This document shows, piece after piece, positions 26,611 through 34,850 of a DNA stretch of 64,000 nucleotides. The stretch's first letter is position 1, and every line of letters starts with the position of its first letter. The DNA is from JAADJA01 sp963840975 (GTDB taxonomy: Bacteria > Bacteroidota > Bacteroidia > Bacteroidales > JAADJA01): contig CAWJBC010000009.1 in NCBI GenBank assembly GCA_963840975.1, positions 150,168 through 214,167 of the forward strand, written 5' to 3'. The notes beneath the pieces are model-generated. The model saw nothing but the letters and a program-made list of their open reading frames with translations, was not told where the DNA came from and did not search any database. The position numbers were made by a program, and so were the translations under genes.

Positions 26611-26709
26611 TAAAAATGAATTAATTGTAATTTCGACCCTTGATTCGCAATAGTAACCAATCAATATACTCTTAACAATGAATTTTCTATACTTTTCGTA
26701 GTAATGAGA

Positions 26710-26842
26710 GGGGGTATAACGGGTATAACGGAATAGAGGAAATACATGGTTTTGGTTTTACATTAAAAATTTAGGCTTCCCAACCAGATTGCTTTGTCCA
26801 TAACGCTTATTCCCATTATACCTGTATTTCCCTTATACCACG
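26710..26842. repeat. Inverted pair of degenerate 8-9-base repeat arrays
   Basis: The left block (26710-26749) consists of units such as GGTATAAC, GGGTATAAC, GGAATAGA and GGAAATAC. The right block (26798-26842), read on the minus strand, has GGTATAAG, GGAAATACA, GGTATAATG and GGAATAAGC. The two blocks face each other across about 48 bases. No reading frame is present. Confidence 0.5.
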
Positions 26843-26962
26843 TAAAAGTTTCTTAATTCAGCAAATAGTAAGATTGTTAGCAAACTGATTAGCCACAATT
26901 ATTATTTTATTCCCCGAATTCAATATCTTAATATTTTATCCACTTTAAAATCAAATTATCCT

Positions 26963-26970
26963 TATTTTTG
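26963..26970 (+). promoter_or_regulatory. Probable promoter of the DUF5606 gene (-7 box)
   Basis: TATTTTTG fits TAnnTTTG and stands 16 bases before the ATG at 26987. No clear -33 element was seen. Confidence 0.35.
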
Positions 26971-26986
26971 CTTCAAATTTTAAAAT

Positions 26987-27559
26987 ATGGACTTAAGTAA
27001 GATTTTAGCAATATCGGGAAAGCCGGGTTTGTATAAAACCCTGTCACAATCAAAAAATGGGTTTATTGTCGAGTCTATTCAGGATGGTAAACGGTTTACC
27101 GCTTTCGCCCACGAAAGGATCAGTACACTTGAGGAAATCAGCATTTACACCGAAACTGATGATATTCCCCTGAAAAAAGTATTTAAAGCCATCTATGATA
27201 AACAGGCAGGCCAACCCATCACCAATGAGCAAACGGATCAAAAAGAACTTAAATCCTTTTTCGAATCGGTTGTTCCAAATTATGATAAAGAAAGAGTGTA
27301 TGTTTCCGACATAAAAAAAGTGGTGAACTGGTTTAACATTCTTCTTGAACACAAACTGCTTGATTTTACCGAAGAAGAAGTAAAAGACGAAAAAGCACCG
27401 GAAACTGAGGAAGAAAAAGGGGAAAAGGAAACCAAAGCGGCAGAAGAAGTTAAAAAAACAAAAAAGACTAAAGCGAAGGTAGCCGAAAAGCCTTTGGTCA
27501 GGAAAAGCAGTTCGGCTGGTAGTAAGCGACCCATTGCTCAAAAACAAAAGAACAAATAA
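26987..27559 (+). CDS. DUF5606-domain protein with Lys/Glu-rich tail
   Basis: The first 125 residues form the small conserved domain of DUF5606, widespread in Bacteroidetes: MDLSKILAISGKPGLYKTL, GFIVESIQDGKRF and ERVYVSDIKKVVNWFN. The last 65 residues are low-complexity and highly charged, first acidic (EEEVKDEKAPETEEEKGEKE) then basic (KKTKKTKAKVAEKP), and are probably disordered. Function is unknown. The protein has no signal peptide and should be cytoplasmic. The basic end could bind nucleic acid, which is only a guess. A strong terminator follows. Confidence 0.85.
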   Translation: MDLSKILAISGKPGLYKTLSQSKNGFIVESIQDGKRFTAFAHERISTLEEISIYTETDDIPLKKVFKAIYDKQAGQPITNEQTDQKELKSFFESVVPNYDKERVYVSDIKKVVNWFNILLEHKLLDFTEEEVKDEKAPETEEEKGEKETKAAEEVKKTKKTKAKVAEKPLVRKSSSAGSKRPIAQKQKNK

Positions 27560-27562
27560 CCT

Positions 27563-27585
27563 GTCCCCTTACGGGGACTTTTTTA
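27563..27585 (+). terminator. Rho-independent terminator after the DUF5606 gene
   Basis: A perfect stem GTCCCC (27563-27568) / GGGGAC (27573-27578) with a TTAC loop is followed by six T residues. It lies directly after the stop codon and only 10 bases before the pyrK start. Confidence 0.88.
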
Positions 27586-27594
27586 TAAATACCG

Positions 27595-28374
27595 ATGAAT
27601 AAAGTAATTGCTGACCATGAAGTATTGAGCATAGATTATCCGGCTGATGGCAATTATATTATTCAATTGAAGTCACCGGAGGATATTCCGCTAATAAAAC
27701 CCGGCAATTTTGCCGAAATCCTTATCCCAAACACAACAGATGTTTTCCTCAGAAGACCCTTCTCTATTCTTGATGTGAATTATGAAGAAAACCTGATAAG
27801 TTTTTATATTAAAATCATAGGAAAAGGCAGCCGGCAGTTGGGTTTTGTAAAAAAAGGTGACAGGGTAAATTTAATTTACCCGCTGGGTAATTCATTTTCA
27901 ATCAGCGAAAATAGCAAACATGTACTCATCGTTGGCGGTGGTTCAGGTATTGCGCCTTTTGTACTTCTTGGAAAAGAACTCCTGAGAAAAAATATTAAAA
28001 CAACCTATCTCATTGGAGGAAAATCAAAAAAAGATATATTACTCATTAACGAGTTTTCAAAATTTGGAGAAGTATTGGTCACTACAGAAGATGGCAGCCT
28101 TGGTGAAAAAGGTTTCGTCACCAACCATTCGGTATTTCAATCCACGAATTTCAATTTCGATAGAATTTACACCTGTGGTCCCGAACCGATGATGAAAGCC
28201 GTTGCAAAGATTGCTGATGAACAAAAAACTGAATGTGAAGTTTCACTCGAAAACATGATGGCATGTGGATTTGGGATATGCCTGTGTTGTGTTACTCCCA
28301 CTCAGGAAGGGAATAAAAGAGTTTGCTGGGAAGGCCCTGTTTTTAATTCAAAATATCTGGCATGGCAGACTTAA
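27595..28374 (+). CDS. pyrK: Dihydroorotate dehydrogenase electron transfer subunit
   Basis: PyrK carries FAD and a [2Fe-2S] cluster and lets the PyrD1B subunit use NAD+. The FAD-binding motif is FLRRPFSILDV (residues 58-68). The NAD-binding region has VLIVGGGSGIAPFVLL and CGPEPMMKAV. The cluster cysteines are in ACGFGICLCCVTP and a fourth in RVCWEGPVF. Its last 13 bases overlap the start of pyrD, which implies translational coupling of the two subunits. Confidence 0.96.
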   Translation: MNKVIADHEVLSIDYPADGNYIIQLKSPEDIPLIKPGNFAEILIPNTTDVFLRRPFSILDVNYEENLISFYIKIIGKGSRQLGFVKKGDRVNLIYPLGNSFSISENSKHVLIVGGGSGIAPFVLLGKELLRKNIKTTYLIGGKSKKDILLINEFSKFGEVLVTTEDGSLGEKGFVTNHSVFQSTNFNFDRIYTCGPEPMMKAVAKIADEQKTECEVSLENMMACGFGICLCCVTPTQEGNKRVCWEGPVFNSKYLAWQT

Positions 28375-29273
28375 AGGTTAAAATACACCAACTTGAGTTG
28401 AAAAATCCGGTTACCGTAGCATCCGGGACTTTCGGCTTTGGCGAGGAAATGTCAGATTTCTTTGACTTAGGACTCTTAGGTGGAATTTTCGTTAAAGGTC
28501 TCACTGCCAAAAACCGTGAAGGTAATGATTACCCGCGTATGGCTGAAACTCCATCCGGAATGTTGAATTCTGTTGGGTTGCAGAACAAAGGGATTGATTA
28601 TTTTATCAATTCCATTTATCCGAACATCAAAGATTTTGATACAGATATCATTGCAAACGTCAACGGCGGAACCATTGAGGAATACATTGAAGTCACTGAA
28701 AAGTTGAACGACCTCGAAAAAGTAACAGCCATAGAACTCAACATTTCGTGTCCGAATGTAAAGCAGGGAGGAATGCTTTTCGGGATTAGCTGCCCATCAG
28801 CAATTGCTGTGACGGAAGCCATCCGCCGGGTCTATAAAAAAACGCTGATTGTAAAACTCTCACCCAACGTTACTGATATTGCCGAAATGGCGCGGGCAGT
28901 GGAAGGTGCCGGTGCCGATTCCATCTCGCTCATCAATACATTGTTGGGAATGGCTATCAATGCAGAAACAAGAAAACCGGTATTGTCAACGGTTACGGGA
29001 GGTTTGTCAGGACCTGCAATTAAACCGGTCGCTTTAAGAATGGTGTGGCAGGTTTTCAAAGCAGTGAAAATACCTGTATTTGGAATGGGCGGAATTATGA
29101 ATGCGACTGACGCTATTGAATTTATGCTTGCAGGATCCAGGGCGGTTCAGGTTGGAACAGCTAATTTTATTGATCCCCTGGTAACTCTTAAAATCATTCA
29201 GGGAATAGATGATTACCTTGTGCGTCATCAGCTTTCGTCAGTAAATGATTTGGTTGGAGCACTTGAGATTTGA
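28362..29273 (+). CDS. pyrD: Dihydroorotate dehydrogenase, catalytic subunit (class 1B)
   Basis: This FMN enzyme oxidises dihydroorotate to orotate, the fourth step of pyrimidine synthesis. The motifs are NPVTVASGTFGFGEE, ELNISCPNVKQGGMLFG, VKLSPNVTDIAEMA, NTLLGMAIN, GGLSGPAIKPVALRM and GMGGIMNATDAIEFMLAGS. Overlap with pyrK and the class 1B signatures identify the NAD-linked heterotetrameric form. Length (303 aa) is normal. Confidence 0.97.
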   Translation: MADLKVKIHQLELKNPVTVASGTFGFGEEMSDFFDLGLLGGIFVKGLTAKNREGNDYPRMAETPSGMLNSVGLQNKGIDYFINSIYPNIKDFDTDIIANVNGGTIEEYIEVTEKLNDLEKVTAIELNISCPNVKQGGMLFGISCPSAIAVTEAIRRVYKKTLIVKLSPNVTDIAEMARAVEGAGADSISLINTLLGMAINAETRKPVLSTVTGGLSGPAIKPVALRMVWQVFKAVKIPVFGMGGIMNATDAIEFMLAGSRAVQVGTANFIDPLVTLKIIQGIDDYLVRHQLSSVNDLVGALEI

Positions 29274-29299
29274 AAAATCCCCCCTAATAAATTTTAAAA

Positions 29300-29908
29300 A
29301 TGTTACTTCGAATTCATCCTGAAAATCCTAGCCAACGACAAATCAAAACTGTTGTTGAATGCTTGCAAGATGGCGGTGTTATTATTTTTCCTACCGATAC
29401 CATTTACGCCATAGGATGCGATATTTATAAACCAAAAGCCCTGGAAAGGGTGGCACAGATTAAAGGGATCAGAATTGAAAAAGCGAATTTTTCTTTTTTG
29501 TGCAGTGACCTCAGTCAACTTTCGGATTTTACGAAACCGATAAATAATGAGGTCTTTAAGCTAATGAAAAGTACCTTACCCGGACCTTACACATATATTT
29601 TGAACGCCAACAATAACGTCCCCCGAATTTTCCAAAGCAAGAAAAAAACATTGGGGATCAGGATACCCGATAATAACATTGTCGCACAAATCATTCAGGA
29701 ACTGGGCAATCCTATCACCTCCTCGTCCATCCATGATGATGATGAAATAATTGAATATACGACAGATCCCGAACTGATCTATGAAAAATTCCAAAAACAA
29801 ATTGATATTGTAATTGATGGTGGATTTGGCGATAATGAACCCTCCACAATAATTGATTGTACCGGAAGCGAGATCGTTATTGTGAGGGAGGGTAAAGGTA
29901 AACTCTGA
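29300..29908 (+). CDS. YciO/Sua5/YrdC-family protein (threonylcarbamoyl-AMP synthase-like)
   Basis: The protein has the YrdC fold. GGVIIFPTDTIYAIGCDI (residues 25-42), TLPGPYTYILNANNNVPRIF and LGIRIPDNNIVAQII match the family. The segment RIEKANFSFLCSDLSQLSDFT marks it as the YciO branch. Full Sua5/TsaC makes threonylcarbamoyl-AMP for t6A tRNA modification; whether YciO members do this efficiently is uncertain. The window also encodes TsaE, a later t6A factor. At 202 residues it lacks the extra Sua5 C-terminal domain. Confidence 0.88.
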   Translation: MLLRIHPENPSQRQIKTVVECLQDGGVIIFPTDTIYAIGCDIYKPKALERVAQIKGIRIEKANFSFLCSDLSQLSDFTKPINNEVFKLMKSTLPGPYTYILNANNNVPRIFQSKKKTLGIRIPDNNIVAQIIQELGNPITSSSIHDDDEIIEYTTDPELIYEKFQKQIDIVIDGGFGDNEPSTIIDCTGSEIVIVREGKGKL

Positions 29909-29946
29909 TAATTCGTGAAACGATATTTTATTAAACCTGATACTTT

Positions 29947-30282
29947 ATGATTCCTCAAAAAGGTAACCTGATAACTGAATTTCCTGTTAATGCAGCTTTA
30001 CCTGAATCGTTCGAAATTCTTCTACAAACGAAAGAGATACTGATAGAACGAATCGTTACCAACGAATCATTTATAGCTCCTGGCCCCTGGTACGATCAGG
30101 AAAAAGATGAATGGGTTGTTCTGCTTCAGGGAAAAGCTGAAATAGAATTTGAAGGAAATGAAACCCTGACCTTATTAGAAGGTGATTTCCTGTTAATACC
30201 TGCACACAAACGACACAGGGTTTTATCAGTAAGCAAAACACCTCCCTGTATCTGGCTTGCGATTCATGGTAAATTGAAATAA
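29947..30282 (+). CDS. Small cupin-domain protein
   Basis: A single cupin barrel makes up this 111-residue protein. The first motif lies around PGPWYDQEKDEWVVLLQGKAEIEFEG and the second around LEGDFLLIPAHKRHRVLSV. Possible metal ligands are the E and H residues of these motifs. Small stand-alone cupins of this type are often called phosphoribosylaminoimidazole-carboxylase-like or simply cupin; the substrate cannot be told. It precedes the tRNA-Lys gene and has no visible partner. Confidence 0.85.
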   Translation: MIPQKGNLITEFPVNAALPESFEILLQTKEILIERIVTNESFIAPGPWYDQEKDEWVVLLQGKAEIEFEGNETLTLLEGDFLLIPAHKRHRVLSVSKTPPCIWLAIHGKLK

Positions 30283-30295
30283 TTTAAACATAGGG

Positions 30296-30325
30296 TTGTA
30301 ATTGTTAAAAAAAGCCTTAATTTTG
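30296..30325 (+). promoter_or_regulatory. Promoter of the tRNA-Lys gene
   Basis: TTG (30296-30298), a spacer of 19 bases, and TAATTTTG (30318-30325) match the Bacteroidetes -33/-7 promoter consensus well. The tRNA begins 19 bases after the -7 box. Confidence 0.65.
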
Positions 30326-30344
30326 CACCCTCAAATTTTAAAAT

Positions 30345-30417
30345 GATCTCGTAGCTCAGCAGGTAGAGCATATGCCTTTTAAGCATAGGGTCCCGGGTTC
30401 GAATCCCGGCGGGATCA
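30345..30417 (+). tRNA. tRNA-Lys (anticodon TTT)
   Basis: A complete cloverleaf is visible: acceptor GATCTCG / CGGGATC, D-arm GCTC...GAGC, anticodon stem TATGC / GCATA around loop CTTTTAA with anticodon TTT, and T-arm CCGGG-TTCGAAT-CCCGG. The discriminator base is A and CCA is not encoded. The T-U-T anticodon reads AAA and AAG lysine codons. Confidence 0.97.
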
Positions 30418-30532
30418 CAATCGTTTTTTATCTTTTTTCTTTACGCAATCGTTTTTCAGCAATTTTTATTTCTCTTCATTGAAAAATGTTAATAAAAAGC
30501 TATTATTTTTTTCCATTATAAAAAAATCAAAT

Positions 30533-30540
30533 TAACTTTG
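30533..30540 (+). promoter_or_regulatory. -7 box in front of the 6S-like RNA
   Basis: TAACTTTG is an exact TAnnTTTG match, placed 7-27 bases before the first strong RNA stem. No good -33 element is seen. Confidence 0.45.
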
Positions 30541-30546
30541 CAGTCA

Positions 30547-30679
30547 AAGGTTGTTTAAAAAAATAGAAGTAAGGTGTCCTTCCCTTAATTGGTTTTGGTT
30601 AATAATTAGGTTTATATTCCCATCTTTAATCGCCTTACTTTTTAAACCGGTGGATGTAAAAATTCACCGGTTTTTTTTT
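30547..30679 (+). ncRNA. Candidate 6S-like small RNA (Bacteroidales-1 type)
   Basis: A short non-coding unit lies between a -7 box and a strong terminator. A closing stem AAGTAAGG (30567-30574) / CCTTACTT (30633-30640) encloses about 58 bases. Within it a second stem, CCTTAATT / AATTAGG, leaves a large internal bubble (left TGTCCTTC side, right TTTATATTCCCATC side). A long closing stem, central bubble and distal stem-loop are the plan of 6S RNA, which mimics open promoter DNA and binds RNA polymerase. The Bacteroidales-1 RNA class has such a shape. I recognise the layout, not a database match. The 5' end is estimated. Confidence 0.55.
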
Positions 30680-30680
30680 A
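30644..30680 (+). terminator. Strong terminator of the 6S-like RNA
   Basis: AAACCGGTG (30644-30652) and CACCGGTTT (30665-30673) form a perfect 9-base stem that runs into nine consecutive T residues. There is no protein gene between the tRNA and this site, so it must end a non-coding transcript. Confidence 0.88.
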
Positions 30681-30864
30681 CCCATTTGGAAATAGATTTA
30701 CCATGTAAAAAAAACATTCACCAGCAAAGGTGGATAGGTATATAAATTTCAAAATTTTCCTTCCCATTTTAACATAAAAACTTCCCGCATTAAGCGCTGA
30801 TTCACATATGGTTTCATCATGTTCTGTTATTATTTATAAAATGTATAAATTGCAGCCATTTATA

Positions 30865-30893
30865 TTGTATATATGCAAGAATATTTATCTTTG
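30865..30893 (+). promoter_or_regulatory. Promoter of the Omp28/thioredoxin-like T9SS gene
   Basis: TTG (30865-30867), an 18-base spacer, and TATCTTTG (30886-30893) fit the Bacteroidetes promoter consensus. The ATG is 39 bases downstream of the -7 box. Confidence 0.6.
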
Positions 30894-30931
30894 CGTGTGA
30901 ATGAAATTTTTTAAACTTTAAAATTTATAAC

Positions 30932-32815
30932 ATGAAAAAACTTTTTACAATTTTATTTGGGATGATATTGGGCGTAAGCCTTATCGCCCAGCAGGTTGAC
31001 CGCGACATGGTCGTGGTAGAGGGTGGAACCGGCTTTTGGTGATCATTTTGTCCGGGCGCTGCATTAGGAGCAGACGAACTCGTAGCAAATGGCCACAATG
31101 TCGCCGTAATTGAAAACCATAATGGCGACTCTCTCGCCAATGTTTATTCCAATGCCAGGAATAGTTATTATGCCATTTCAGGTTATCCAACTTATTTCTT
31201 CGATGGCATTTTATCAGTTGTTGGAGGAAGCGGTTCAAGCAGTATGTACAGTTCTTATGTACCAAAAGTAAATGCACGGAATGCTATTCTTTCCGATTTT
31301 ACGATTGATGTTCAGTTTGCCAATCTGGGTAATAATAATTACTCCGCAACCATCACAGTTGATAATGTTGGAGGAAATACAACCACAGGATTGAAGCTGC
31401 AGGTAACCATTACCGAATCACATATGCCCATATCATGGGGACTTGCCGATGAAGTAAACTTTGTGAACAGAAAAATGGTTCCCGACCAAAACGGAACAGT
31501 TCTCGATTTTTCAACTGGAAGCACCCAGGTTGTTGAATTAAATTTTACAATGGCGGGTTTTTGGGATGTTGATAATTGCGAAATCGTGGCATTCGTTCAA
31601 AAACCGACAAAAGAGATTTTACAGGGAACTAAAAAATACATGGCTGTACCTCTTTACAACCTTGACGCACAGGCAAAAAGTGTCGTTTATCCTGTTGGAT
31701 CATTTTGTGGCAACTCATTAGAACCTATCGTTCTTATTAAAAATATGGGGGGAGATGAACTCACAAGCCTGGATATTGAATATTCCATAAACGGAGGCGC
31801 AACCGAGCTTTATCAATGGACTGGAAGCCTTGGATTTAACCTGGGTGAACAAGTCACTCTTCCTGAGATGTCTTTCGTTTCGCAGCCGGTAAATACTTTC
31901 GAATTTATTGTGAGCAATCCAAATGGTCAACCCGATCTCAATCCTGAAAATAATACCCTGGCTGAGGATTTCGACGCAGCCCCTCAAATTCCAACCAGTA
32001 CAATAAAGTTTGAAATAAAAACAGATCAATATCCTTCTGAAACTACCTGGAAAGTAAGAAATTCTGCTGGTACAATTTTGTATAGCGGCGGTCCTTATTC
32101 CGGTGCAAATACAATTTACACTGCTACCTGGGAGATTAATGAATTTGACTGTTTTACATACACCATTTACGATGCTTATGGTGATGGAATTTGTTGTGCT
32201 TACGGAAATGGTTATTATAAATTAATGGACGAGAACAACAATGTTTTGATCCAGGGTGGTCAATTCGGGTCTGAAGAAGTTAAGCCATTCGAGCGTCAGG
32301 ATGCCAATTCCGTTACTGCTAATTTTATGGCTGATGCTACCGAAATTTTTGAAGGCGAAAGTGTTAATTTCAGTGATCTTTCTTCAGGTACAATTTTAAC
32401 ATGGGAATGGTTATTTGAAGGAGGAACTCCTGCAACTTCATCTGAGCAAAATCCTACAGTAACTTATCTTGTTGAAGGGACTTATGATGTTGTTCTGACC
32501 GTGTCTAATGGCATTAACTCTAATACATTTGCACAGCAGGATTACATTGTTGTTAGCCCCTTAACAGGCATAAACGATGTAAACCATACAGGCATTAATA
32601 TTTTCCCGAACCCAACTTCAGGTAAAGTATTTATTACCGGAGCTGAAACAGCAAAAGTGAATGTTTATAATGCAACAGGAACTAAAGTTGCATCATTTAA
32701 CGAATTCATCAATAGCACCATTGACCTGTCAGGATTGGATAATGGAATTTATTTTATCAGCGTTGTAAAAAGCGATGATACTACTGTTAACAAAAAGATC
32801 ACGATTCTGAAATAG
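30932..32815 (+). CDS. Secreted Omp28/thioredoxin-fold T9SS protein with in-frame TGA at the CxxC site (candidate selenoprotein)
   Basis: The frame from ATG 30932 to TAA 32815 has one internal stop, TGA at 31040-31042 (codon 37). A signal peptide (MKKLFTILFGMILGVSLIAQ) precedes it. Around the TGA the protein reads GGTGFW-x-SFCPGAALGADEL, where homologues have a CxxC active site, so the TGA sits at the first, nucleophilic cysteine position and the second Cys is intact. Downstream the thioredoxin fold continues normally, with the cis-Pro loop SGYPTYFFDG. Further domains are an Ig-like region, a domain with FTYTIYDAYGDGICCAYGNG (near 405-425), a PKD domain (about 460-540) and a T9SS type A tail (NIFPNPTSGK to KKITILK). 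Options are selenocysteine insertion, a nonsense mutation or a sequencing error. An internal start at 31244 would lack a signal peptide. Confidence 0.8.
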
Positions 32816-32834
32816 GATCCGGTCGAAGTATTTT

Positions 32835-32868
32835 AAAAAAGGTTGCTGAAATTCAGCAACCTTTTTTT
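32835..32868. terminator. Bidirectional terminator overlapping the coaE stop codon
   Basis: GGTTGCTGAA (32841-32850) and TTCAGCAACC (32852-32861) form a perfect 10-base stem. It is preceded by A residues and followed by T residues, so it works for both converging genes. The coaE stop codon (32853-32855) lies inside the hairpin. Confidence 0.88.
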
Positions 32869-33446
32869 ATTCCGGACAACTCCTTATGGATTGCTAAAAT
32901 CTGAGGGATAACAAGTTGGTTCTCGTTGTTATAAATCACATAGTTTGACAGTTCTATCTTGCGATCAATCGTCCATTGATTTTGCAGCCGCTGCTCCACT
33001 TCTTCTTTTCGCAACCCATCCCTTTTCATGACCCTTTGCATTGATAATTCAATTGGTGCTGCAACCGTAATGATGCTATCAAACTCAGTGTAAAAACCGC
33101 TTTCGAACAATATTGCTGCTTCATGTATCAGGTATGAATGAAGATTATGGTTTTCAAACCACCTTTTAAGATCTTCCCGAACCAGCGGGTGAATTAATGA
33201 ATTCAGGTAAACCAATGAATCCTTATCGCTAAACACAATGGAAGCTAACTTATTTCGATTAAGAATCGAACCATCAAAAACCGTATCCCCAAACTTCTCC
33301 TTTATTCTATGCAGAGTCTTTTTATCAGAAAGAAAACTTTTCGCAACATCATCTGCATGATAAACCGGAACACCAAGAGTTTCAAATATCCGGGCAACAG
33401 TTGATTTACCGCTACCCATATTGCCCGTTAATCCTACTTTTATCAT
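32853..33446 (-). CDS. coaE: Dephospho-CoA kinase
   Basis: CoaE catalyses the last step of CoA synthesis, phosphorylating the 3'-OH of dephospho-CoA. The P-loop is GLTGNMGSGKSTVARIF at the N-terminus, followed by VPVYHADDVAKSF, LIHPLVREDL, LIHEAAILFESGFY and MKRDGLRKEEVEQRL. Length (197 aa) is normal. Its start codon overlaps the stop of the YbbR gene by one base (TAATG), implying coupling in the yajC-ybbR-coaE group. Confidence 0.96.
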   Translation of the reverse strand: MIKVGLTGNMGSGKSTVARIFETLGVPVYHADDVAKSFLSDKKTLHRIKEKFGDTVFDGSILNRNKLASIVFSDKDSLVYLNSLIHPLVREDLKRWFENHNLHSYLIHEAAILFESGFYTEFDSIITVAAPIELSMQRVMKRDGLRKEEVEQRLQNQWTIDRKIELSNYVIYNNENQLVIPQILAIHKELSGIKKGC

Positions 33447-34438
33447 TATTTTATCAATAGGTATTCTACTTCTTCGGGTTCCACCTTTACAATTCTGATC
33501 ATTGAGGGGTATTGCAAAAGGTTCACTTTTAGTTTTTCGGACGATATCTCCTTATTATAGTTAACAGTAGCAACAAACATACTTTTATCAATCCGGTTGT
33601 AATTTTCGAGGGTAACGAAATAGGTGATTTTAACTTTTTCAGGGTAGGTTTTTATCTCAACACCCGTATCGGAGCAAATAACAGGTACTTCAATTTCCGA
33701 TTCGGTAAATTTATCAACCGTTAAAACAACATTTACCGTTTCCGGGATACATTTTACACCTGCAGTGTTTTCTGGCAAAGAAAGCAAAACGCCGCTTACT
33801 GTTTGTGATTGATTGATTTTTTTAACCTCTTTGCGAACGGTTTCAACATACCCGATTTTGCTTATCAATTCGCGGGGACCTACCACGGTCACACAATCCG
33901 GTATTACCTGCATATCCTGCGATAGTTGGTATTGCTTATCAAACTCTAGTATCAGTTTTGGAATCACTTTTACCTTTAATCCCGAAATGGTCTCGAACAC
34001 AAGCGTAAGGTATTCGGGCGCCACATTTACCCGGTCGTCGGGGAGGCTCATTCTGTTAATTATTTTCCTTGAAACATCGTTGGTGGGGATAGAAGTTGTA
34101 AAAAAGTTTCCCTCTCTGCTGAGTTTTATGTGGCTGAGGTCAATTTTAACCGGAGTTCTGCTGCTCAGGTATTTCAATGTGATAAGTTCAATGCTGCTTG
34201 ACGAAATATTAAATGACAAGACACTATCGGATTGATTGACCATGACCAAGTTTCCCGGGTTGTTTTCAAACACAATCGGGTATTCAATTATAGTAAAGGA
34301 TTCCTTTGACAGGACAATTAAAAACCATATAAACGATGAAATGATCAGGCTCAGAACAAAAACCATCAATCGGTTCCTCGATCTGATTTTCCCGGACGAT
34401 CCCGGCTTTCCGGTCACCTGTTCATAATCAGGTTTCAA
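33446..34438 (-). CDS. YbbR-domain membrane-anchored protein (CdaR-like)
   Basis: One N-terminal transmembrane helix (LMVFVLSLIISSFIWFLIVL, residues 24-43) is followed by a periplasmic region of repeated YbbR-like beta domains. Examples are VTVVGPRELISKIGYVET, PENTAGVKCIPETVNVVLTV and TYPEKVKITYFVTL. In Firmicutes the YbbR protein CdaR binds and regulates CdaA. This organism has cdaA at 22020, so a functional link is possible, but the genes are separated here. It lies between yajC (26 bases upstream) and coaE (overlap). Confidence 0.85.
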   Translation of the reverse strand: MKPDYEQVTGKPGSSGKIRSRNRLMVFVLSLIISSFIWFLIVLSKESFTIIEYPIVFENNPGNLVMVNQSDSVLSFNISSSSIELITLKYLSSRTPVKIDLSHIKLSREGNFFTTSIPTNDVSRKIINRMSLPDDRVNVAPEYLTLVFETISGLKVKVIPKLILEFDKQYQLSQDMQVIPDCVTVVGPRELISKIGYVETVRKEVKKINQSQTVSGVLLSLPENTAGVKCIPETVNVVLTVDKFTESEIEVPVICSDTGVEIKTYPEKVKITYFVTLENYNRIDKSMFVATVNYNKEISSEKLKVNLLQYPSMIRIVKVEPEEVEYLLIK

Positions 34439-34464
34439 ATTGAATTCTTTTGATGATATTGAGG

Positions 34465-34797
34465 CTATTGCTTTGCTCCTATTTGTGAAGCGGCATCCAT
34501 AGCAACTGCAGATTTCTCAATCCTGAGCTTCATCTGACCTTCAACCTCAATGGTAAAAGTTGTATCCTGAACTTCAATGATCTTTCCATGAATTCCGCCT
34601 ATGGTAATTACCTTATCCCCTTTTTTAATGGCTTCCCTGAATTTTTTCTGTTCCTTGCTCTTCTTCATTTGAGGACGAATAAAGAAAAAATAAAAGACAA
34701 CTACAATCGCAAGTAATGGAAGAAAACTCATCCAGCTACTCCCCTCCTGCCCTTCTGCAGGCGGCATAAACAATAAAAAATTTACCATGTTCATCAT
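34465..34797 (-). CDS. yajC: Preprotein translocase subunit YajC
   Basis: This is a small inner-membrane accessory subunit of the Sec translocon (SecDF-YajC). It has one transmembrane helix (LPLLAIVVVFYFFFIRPQMKK, residues 25-45) followed by the conserved cytoplasmic part KFREAIKKGDKVITIGGIHGKI and a short C-terminus. The length of 110 aa is typical. It is the second gene of the DUF1573-yajC-ybbR-coaE group. Confidence 0.94.
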   Translation of the reverse strand: MMNMVNFLLFMPPAEGQEGSSWMSFLPLLAIVVVFYFFFIRPQMKKSKEQKKFREAIKKGDKVITIGGIHGKIIEVQDTTFTIEVEGQMKLRIEKSAVAMDAASQIGAKQ

Positions 34798-34850
34798 ACT
34801 TTGAATTTATTAAGTGTTAATTATTATCGGATTTTTTCAATAAAATATTT

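Noticed and set aside
30551..30745. 64-codon plus-strand frame inside the 6S-like RNA
   Set aside because: It starts at a TTG inside the RNA, crosses the strong terminator, and its sequence has no protein-like character.
31043..31100. Claiming a firm SECIS element downstream of the TGA
   Set aside because: The best hairpin has only short stems, a 7-base bulge and no G at the loop start, so it does not support the selenocysteine claim by itself.
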